DNA of 11,364 bases from positions 1 through 11,364 of the forward strand of contig JAKALV010000087.1 in NCBI GenBank assembly GCA_021824055.1, written 5' to 3'. The position numbers and the translations under genes are program-made. This DNA comes from Acidobacteriota bacterium. GTDB lineage: Bacteria > Acidobacteriota > Vicinamibacteria > Vicinamibacterales > SCN-69-37. Positions 6,873-11,364 of the stretch are shown here, one piece after another (the first letter of the stretch is position 1; each line of letters starts with the position of its first letter). The notes beneath the pieces are model-generated. The model searched no databases and was not told where the DNA came from. It saw only the letters and a list, made by a program, of their open reading frames with translations.

Positions 6873-6894
6873 TCGCGGACCTTTCGGTCCGCGA
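6873..6894 (+). terminator. Hairpin directly after the glycosyltransferase stop codon
   Basis: TCGCGGACC (6873-6881) and GGTCCGCGA (6886-6894) form a perfect 9-bp stem with a four-base loop, starting on the base after the TAG stop. It is followed by GCGTCTATACTTTT rather than a clean T run, so a classical intrinsic terminator is only possible, not certain. It marks the boundary between the four-gene cluster and the kbl promoter region. Confidence 0.5.
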
Positions 6895-6899
6895 GCGTC

Positions 6900-6905
6900 T
6901 ATACT
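6900..6905 (+). promoter_or_regulatory. -10 element of a probable leaderless kbl transcript
   Basis: TATACT, close to the TATAAT consensus, ends six bases before the ATG at 6912. There is no Shine-Dalgarno in the gap. A normal 6-7 base distance from the -10 box puts the transcription start on the A of the start codon. The -35 region falls inside the preceding hairpin and shows no TTGACA-like sequence. Confidence 0.5.
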
Positions 6906-6911
6906 TTTCGG

Positions 6912-8093
6912 ATGCGCCAGGATCCGCTCGCGTACCTCGCCACTGAACTCGACAATCTCCGCCGCCAGGGCCTCTACCGCTCGCTCCGCATCCTCGAAGG
7001 CAAACAGGAAGCCACGAGCCGTTTTGACGGCAAGCAGGTCGTCAACCTGTCGTCAAACAATTACCTCGGCCTCGCCACACATCCCAGGCTGATCGACGCA
7101 ATGGTGAAGGCCACGCTCGAGTTCGGCGCCGGCTCGGGCGCGGTGCGCACGATTGCCGGCACGATGACCATTCACATGGAGCTCGAACGGCGGCTCGCCG
7201 CGTTCAAGCGCACCGAGGCCGTCGTGGTGTTTCAGAGCGGCTTCACCGCCAACGCCGGCACCGTCTCGGCGCTCCTGAACAAGGACGATGTGATCATCTC
7301 GGATGAGTTGAATCACGCGAGCATCATCGACGGATGCCGCCTGAGCAAGGCGCCCATCAAAGTGTTCCCGCACAAGGACATGGACGCGGCGCGCAAGATC
7401 CTGAAGGATCTGCCGGCCGGCCAGCGCAAGCTGCTCATCACCGACGGCGTGTTCAGCATGGACGGCGATCTCGGCCCGCTGCCCGCCCTCTGCGACCTCG
7501 CGGATGAATTCGGCTGCATCATGATGGTGGACGACGCGCACGCGAGCGGCGTGTTCGGCAAGAACGGGCGCGGCACCGTGGATCACTTCAACATGCACGG
7601 CCGCGTGGACGTGCAGGTCGGCACCTTGTCCAAGGCGCTCGGCTCGCTCGGCGGGTACGTGGCGGGCACGAAGACCTTCATCGAGTTTCTCTACCATCGC
7701 GCCCGGCCATTCCTGTTCTCCACGTCGCACCCGCCCGGTGTCGCCGCCGCGTGCATCGCCGCGGTGGACATCCTCGAGAACGAACCCGGGATCATCGACA
7801 CGTTGTGGGAGAACACGCGCTTCTTCAAGAAGGGCCTGGCCGATCTCGGATTCAACACCGGCATCAGCGAGAGCCCGATCACGCCGGTCATCGCGGGCGA
7901 AGGCGCGCTGGCGATGAAACTGTCGGACCGTTTGTTTCAGGAAGGCGTGTTCGCGTCGGGCATCGCGTTCCCGACGGTGGCGCGCGACAAGGCGCGCGTG
8001 CGCACGATCGTCACGGCGGCGCACACCCGCCAGGAGCTGCAGTACGCGCTCGACGTCTTCAAGAAGGTCGGCCAGGAACTGGGACTTATCTGA
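6912..8093 (+). CDS. kbl: Alpha-oxoamine synthase, probable glycine C-acetyltransferase (2-amino-3-ketobutyrate CoA ligase)
   Basis: A 393-residue cytosolic PLP enzyme of the alpha-oxoamine synthase group. As Kbl it interconverts glycine plus acetyl-CoA and 2-amino-3-oxobutyrate plus CoA in threonine catabolism. Landmarks: LSSNNYLGLATHP near residue 46, GAGSGAVRTIAGT, SDELNHASIIDGCR with the PLP-stacking histidine, TDGVFSMDGDLGPLP, DDAHASG with D207 and H210 at the cofactor, GTLSKALGSLGGYVAG with Schiff-base Lys241, and RPFLFSTS. The sequence follows Bacillus-type Kbl closely throughout, including the VGQELGLI end. BioF (8-amino-7-oxononanoate synthase) is the main alternative, since related enzymes can accept both acyl-CoAs. 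No threonine dehydrogenase (tdh) or other bio gene is in the window to decide. The start lacks a Shine-Dalgarno but has a TATACT box six bases upstream. Its stop overlaps the likely start of the phosphatase gene. Confidence 0.88.
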   Translation: MRQDPLAYLATELDNLRRQGLYRSLRILEGKQEATSRFDGKQVVNLSSNNYLGLATHPRLIDAMVKATLEFGAGSGAVRTIAGTMTIHMELERRLAAFKRTEAVVVFQSGFTANAGTVSALLNKDDVIISDELNHASIIDGCRLSKAPIKVFPHKDMDAARKILKDLPAGQRKLLITDGVFSMDGDLGPLPALCDLADEFGCIMMVDDAHASGVFGKNGRGTVDHFNMHGRVDVQVGTLSKALGSLGGYVAGTKTFIEFLYHRARPFLFSTSHPPGVAAACIAAVDILENEPGIIDTLWENTRFFKKGLADLGFNTGISESPITPVIAGEGALAMKLSDRLFQEGVFASGIAFPTVARDKARVRTIVTAAHTRQELQYALDVFKKVGQELGLI

Positions 8094-9232
8094 AGCGCAC
8101 GAAACATTTCTTCGACGAGTACACGCAGGGACTCACGTCCCAGGACGTCCAGCGTCTGTTCACGCGTGACGCGGCGGAGGCCTACCGGTTCTTCACGCGC
8201 GGCCTCGACGTGGACAAGATCCGCCTCGAGCCGTGGCGCCGCCGCTGGTGGATCTACACGCGCGAGCTGTTCGTGCGCTTCACCATGCGCCTGTCGCCCG
8301 CGCGGCGCGCGCTCTACGCCGTCGCCCTGTTCTTCACCCTGGTGGGGATGCTCGAGTTGTTCCGCGGCGTCCAGATCACGCGCGTGCTGCTCTTTCCCTT
8401 CGACGCCGGCCTGCCCCTGCCGCGGTGGGCGCCCGGCACGCTCAAGCTGTTCCTCGGCTTCATCGCCATGCAGCTGCTGATGCTGATGGAGATCGCCGAC
8501 CGGTTGTCGCTGAAGGGCGACCTGGAAATCGCGCGCGACATTCAGCTGGCCATGCTCCCGCGCGGCGTCTCGGAACTCGGCGGCTCGAGCGCGTGCGGCC
8601 TCACGCGGCCGGCCAACACCGTCGGGGGCGATTTCTACGACATCCTCACGCTGCGCGACGGCCGCGTGATCGTCACGGTCGGCGACGTAGCCGGCAAGGG
8701 CAGCCCGGCCGCGCTCCTGATGGCGCTGCTGCTCGCCATGATGCGCACGCTCGTGGACGAAGGCCTCGAGTCGGCGCGGTTGCTGGCGCGACTCAACGTC
8801 CAGATCGTGCGCCACAGCCCCGGCTCACGGTTCATCACCTTGTTCTACGCGCTGTACGACCCGCGCACCGGCCAGCTCGAATACGTGAACGCCGGCCATC
8901 TGCCGCCCCTGATTCATCGCGCGGACGGCACGTTCGAGCGCCTGACGAGCGGCAACATCGCCCTCGGCATGTTCGACGGGTCAACCTACGAATCGCACCG
9001 CGCGGCGCTCGCGCCGGGCGACGCGATCATTCTCTACAGCGACGGCATCACGGAGGCCGAAAACACCGCGGGCCGCGAATTCGACGAGGCCGGCCTCAGC
9101 GCCACCGTCACGGCCGCGGGCACTCACGAGCCCGAGCAGCTCGGCCGCGCCATCCTGGCCGCGGTCGACGAGCACGCGGGCGACGCCCGCCTGGCGGACG
9201 ACCTGACCGTTTTGGTACTGAGCCGCACATAG
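8090..9232 (+). CDS. Membrane-anchored PP2C/SpoIIE-type serine/threonine phosphatase (RsbU-like)
   Basis: Predicted 380-residue protein phosphatase. In the RsbU/SpoIIE group such enzymes dephosphorylate anti-anti-sigma (STAS) proteins. An N-terminal cytosolic segment contains FFDEYTQGL and an RLFTRDAAEAYRFFTR stretch. Two transmembrane helices follow at about 83-103 and 121-143, then the linker LEIARDIQLAMLP, which is typical just before SpoIIE domains. Catalytic PP2C motifs are complete: GGDFYD (D181), VGDVAGKG (D199), YVNAGHLPP, LYSDGITEAEN (D318) and ADDLTVL (D370/D371). The start is uncertain. The coding frame clearly extends back to the kbl stop, yet has no ATG before 8284. A CTG at 8090 overlaps the TGA of kbl (CTGA), like the ATGA junctions upstream. 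A GTG at 8210 would drop 40 residues that look truly coding. No partner STAS or kinase gene is in the window. Co-transcription with kbl is likely. Confidence 0.88.
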   Translation: MKRTKHFFDEYTQGLTSQDVQRLFTRDAAEAYRFFTRGLDVDKIRLEPWRRRWWIYTRELFVRFTMRLSPARRALYAVALFFTLVGMLELFRGVQITRVLLFPFDAGLPLPRWAPGTLKLFLGFIAMQLLMLMEIADRLSLKGDLEIARDIQLAMLPRGVSELGGSSACGLTRPANTVGGDFYDILTLRDGRVIVTVGDVAGKGSPAALLMALLLAMMRTLVDEGLESARLLARLNVQIVRHSPGSRFITLFYALYDPRTGQLEYVNAGHLPPLIHRADGTFERLTSGNIALGMFDGSTYESHRAALAPGDAIILYSDGITEAENTAGREFDEAGLSATVTAAGTHEPEQLGRAILAAVDEHAGDARLADDLTVLVLSRT

Positions 9233-9249
9233 TCGGGTCCGGCGGCGTC

Positions 9250-9255
9250 TAATAG
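9250..9255 (+). promoter_or_regulatory. Weak -10-like hexamer before the metallopeptidase gene
   Basis: TAATAG lies four bases before the ATG at 9260 within the 27-bp gap after the phosphatase stop. No Shine-Dalgarno is present. It recalls the region before kbl (both contain GCGTCTA), but the spacing is short for a leaderless start. Readthrough from the phosphatase gene is an alternative. Confidence 0.25.
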
Positions 9256-9259
9256 CCCC

Positions 9260-11364
9260 ATGCGGCAATCTCTGGCCTTGGCGATGCTGTCGGTGCTGCT
9301 CGGGACCGTCGCGCCTGCCGGGCAGCAATCCGTCCCCGCGCCCGATCCACTGACGCAGGCGCTGACGGCCGTGCAAACCGCCATCGCCACCAACCGGCGC
9401 GACGCCTTTCACGCGCTGTGCGCGCCCCAGTTATCGGACATGGACAGCCTGGGATTCGAGCTGTCGCTGTTTGGCCCCGACGTCACGGCGGCGACCGTGC
9501 GCGAGCGGGATCGCGAAGTGGTGGCCGGCGGATCGCGCGTTCTCGCCGAGTTTCTGATCAACCGCAACGGCGCGGGCCAGATTGCCACGTGGCAGATCAG
9601 CTTCACGCTCGCCACCGGCGTGCCGCGCATCAGCGGTCTCCACCAAGTGTCGTCGGTCACCGGCCTCCACCGGCTGGAGCTCGACACCTCCACGGCGTTC
9701 AAGGTGAACAACTTCGTGTTCACGGCCACGGACTTCCAGCTCTCGATGCCGTCGGGCACGGCGTTCATCGCGAAGACCGCGGAGGGCACCACGGCGATCG
9801 TCCTGCGCGGCGACGGCCAGATGCAGTTCTCTCCGTCGGATCCGATCGAGCGGCATCAGTTGAAGCGATTCGCGCGCCACGAAGCGCTCGACGAAGCGGT
9901 CGAGGCGGCGTTTCTGCGGATCAATCCTTCCGAATATCAGACCCGCCTGTCGGAGGGCAGCCTCCAGCCGATGACCGCCACGCCCCGCGACGTCAGCCGC
10001 GCGCGGGCGATCTTCGACCAATGGGCCGGCCGTTCCTACAATCTGGAACTTGGCGATCTCAGCCGCGAGCGCTGGACGCTGCTGCCCGCGCCGGGCGACG
10101 CGCTCGCCGACATGCTGACGCGCCATTTCCGCTGGCTGACCTACTCGCGTGCCGGCAGCCAGAACGAAGACGTGACGCTCTTCGACCGGGACCACAAGAA
10201 GAACATCTCGCTGTACGCGTCGCCGGCGAAGCTCGCCACGCGCGGGCGCTTCTACAGCGAAGACAACGAACGCGTGTACGACGTGGAGCACTACGACGTC
10301 GACGTGCGATTTACGCCGGAGCGCCATCTGATCAGCGGCACGGCCGTCATCCGCCTGCGCCTGCTGCGCCACGACGCCGACACCATCACCCTCAGGCTCG
10401 CCGAACCGCTGCGGGTGACGTCGCTCACCGCCGAAGGCCTCGGCCGCCTGCTGCACCTGCGCGTCGTCGGCCAGGACAGCCTGATCGTCAGCTTTCCGGA
10501 GCCCCAGCCCGTGGGCAAGGTGCTGACGTTGTCGCTGTTCTACGCGGGACAGTTGGCCCCCCAGTCCCTGTCGCGAGAGGCGGCAGCCGTCGCGCCGGAA
10601 GACGCGCAGGACCTGCCGGACAACGTCATCCCGCCGGAGCCGAACTACGCGTACAGCAACAGCTCGTACTGGTATCCGCAATCGACGGTCACCGACTACG
10701 CCACCGCCCGCGTCCGCGTGGTGGTGCCGCAGGAGTTCCACGCCGTCAGCTCCGGCACGCTGATCGACGAGGCTGTGGCCGACCCCGATCGCATCGCGAC
10801 GTTTGTGGCCGACACGCCGGCGCGGTACCTGTCGACGATCATTTCGCGGCTGGTACGGCTGCCGCGCAGCACGTTGACGCTGCCGTCGGGCAAGACCCTG
10901 ACGATCGACGCGCGCTCGAACCCGCGGCAACTCGGCAGCACGCGCACGCTGACCGCGCGCGCCGCCGAGATCATGAAGTTCTATGCGTCGATCGTCGGCG
11001 ACGTGCCGTACCCCAGCTTTACGTTGCTGTCGCTCGAGTCCGACCTGCCGGGCGGCCACAGCCCCGCGTACTTCGCCGCGATCAATCAGCCGACGCCGTC
11101 GACGACCTTCTCGTGGCGGAACGATCCGATCGCGTTCGACGATCAGTTCCCGAACTTCTACCTCGCCCATGAAATCGCGCACCAATGGTGGGGCCAGGCC
11201 GTTGGGGTGAAGAACTACCACGAGCAATGGCTCAGCGAAGGGCTGGCGCAGTACTTCGCGTACTTGTACTCCGGCACCGATCGCGGCCCGTCGGTCCAGC
11301 GGAACATCCTCGAGCGCATGCGCGAGTCCGTGCGTCGCTACGAGGACAGCGGCCCGATTTCGCT
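9260..11364 (+). CDS. Exported M1-family-like zinc metallopeptidase, C-terminus cut by window edge
   Basis: The frame is open from the ATG at 9260 to the window end, 701 codons. Residues 1 to about 20 form a signal peptide (MRQSLALAML core, ending near VAPAG), so the protein is exported. A region of about 315 residues with no family I recognise follows. The M1-type N-terminal beta domain then begins near residue 339 (VYDVEHYDVDVRFTP, HLISGTAVIRLRLL). The catalytic thermolysin-like site is HEIAH at 637-641 followed, after 18 residues, by E660 in WLSEGLAQYF. This is the exact HExxH-x18-E zinc signature of M1. The GxMEN exopeptidase motif expected before it is absent, and GGHSPAYFAAIN (598-609) occupies that area. 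The active-site tyrosine would lie beyond the window. Zinc hydrolase activity is likely, but aminopeptidase specificity is doubtful. No Shine-Dalgarno is visible. Confidence 0.87.
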   Translation, partial: MRQSLALAMLSVLLGTVAPAGQQSVPAPDPLTQALTAVQTAIATNRRDAFHALCAPQLSDMDSLGFELSLFGPDVTAATVRERDREVVAGGSRVLAEFLINRNGAGQIATWQISFTLATGVPRISGLHQVSSVTGLHRLELDTSTAFKVNNFVFTATDFQLSMPSGTAFIAKTAEGTTAIVLRGDGQMQFSPSDPIERHQLKRFARHEALDEAVEAAFLRINPSEYQTRLSEGSLQPMTATPRDVSRARAIFDQWAGRSYNLELGDLSRERWTLLPAPGDALADMLTRHFRWLTYSRAGSQNEDVTLFDRDHKKNISLYASPAKLATRGRFYSEDNERVYDVEHYDVDVRFTPERHLISGTAVIRLRLLRHDADTITLRLAEPLRVTSLTAEGLGRLLHLRVVGQDSLIVSFPEPQPVGKVLTLSLFYAGQLAPQSLSREAAAVAPEDAQDLPDNVIPPEPNYAYSNSSYWYPQSTVTDYATARVRVVVPQEFHAVSSGTLIDEAVADPDRIATFVADTPARYLSTIISRLVRLPRSTLTLPSGKTLTIDARSNPRQLGSTRTLTARAAEIMKFYASIVGDVPYPSFTLLSLESDLPGGHSPAYFAAINQPTPSTTFSWRNDPIAFDDQFPNFYLAHEIAHQWWGQAVGVKNYHEQWLSEGLAQYFAYLYSGTDRGPSVQRNILERMRESVRRYEDSGPIS

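Noticed and set aside
7751..8089. Upstream in-frame extension of the phosphatase into kbl
   Set aside because: Sequence before 8090 is Arg/Gly/His-rich and out of phase with the well-conserved kbl gene. Codon use supports coding only from about 8090.
9431..11227. Long minus-strand and alternative plus-strand frames over the metallopeptidase
   Set aside because: The plus frame from 9260 carries a signal peptide and the full HExxH-x18-E site. The others are arginine-rich shadows.

Overview
This window is uniformly GC-rich bacterial DNA, densely packed, with most codons ending in G or C. It carries nine protein-coding genes. Both edge genes are cut. The gene mix suggests a free-living Gram-negative bacterium: an outer-membrane barrel, a DoxX protein, an RsbU-type PP2C phosphatase next to an alpha-oxoamine synthase, and a secreted M1-type metallopeptidase. 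The style of these proteins fits Acidobacteriota (Vicinamibacteria-like). That placement is inferred from general resemblance, not from any marker gene. I see no rRNA, tRNA, CRISPR array, transposase, phage gene or recognisable defence cassette.

Left part, minus strand (1-1857). Read in transcription order this holds an exported small outer-membrane beta-barrel (1234-1857), a DoxX-family four-helix membrane protein (690-1175), and a PTR1/FolM-like short-chain dehydrogenase whose C-terminus runs off the left edge (1-583). Between doxX and the dehydrogenase lies the most unusual non-coding object here. It is an 84-nt near-perfect palindrome (595-678), and each arm is built from three tandem 10-bp CATGGGG-type units.

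Middle, plus strand (1913-6872). A tight cluster of four genes starts from a 55-bp divergent spacer. It encodes an AlaA-like PLP aminotransferase, an AI-2E-family (PF01594) multi-pass membrane protein, a DPM1/GtrB-like family 2 glycosyltransferase, and a large GT-C-like membrane glycosyltransferase. The junctions are a 3-nt gap and two ATGA overlaps, so this is almost certainly one transcript. The last two genes fit a simple model: the GT2 charges polyprenyl phosphate with a sugar, and the GT-C enzyme uses that lipid-linked sugar on the outer face of the membrane. Any role of the aminotransferase and the AI-2E protein in this is inference. A 9-bp hairpin directly follows the final stop.

Right part, plus strand (6912-11364). 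A Kbl-type glycine C-acetyltransferase is followed by a membrane-anchored PP2C/SpoIIE phosphatase. The phosphatase has no ATG near its natural start and appears to begin at a CTG that overlaps the kbl stop codon. Last is an exported M1-family-like metallopeptidase with HEIAH-x18-E, a long N-terminal extension and no GAMEN motif. It is cut by the right edge.

The upstream sequences show a recurring contrast. The two minus-strand membrane genes have strong AAGGAG ribosome-binding sites. The plus-strand genes that begin new transcripts have none, and instead carry -10-like hexamers 4-8 nt before the ATG, which suggests leaderless mRNAs.
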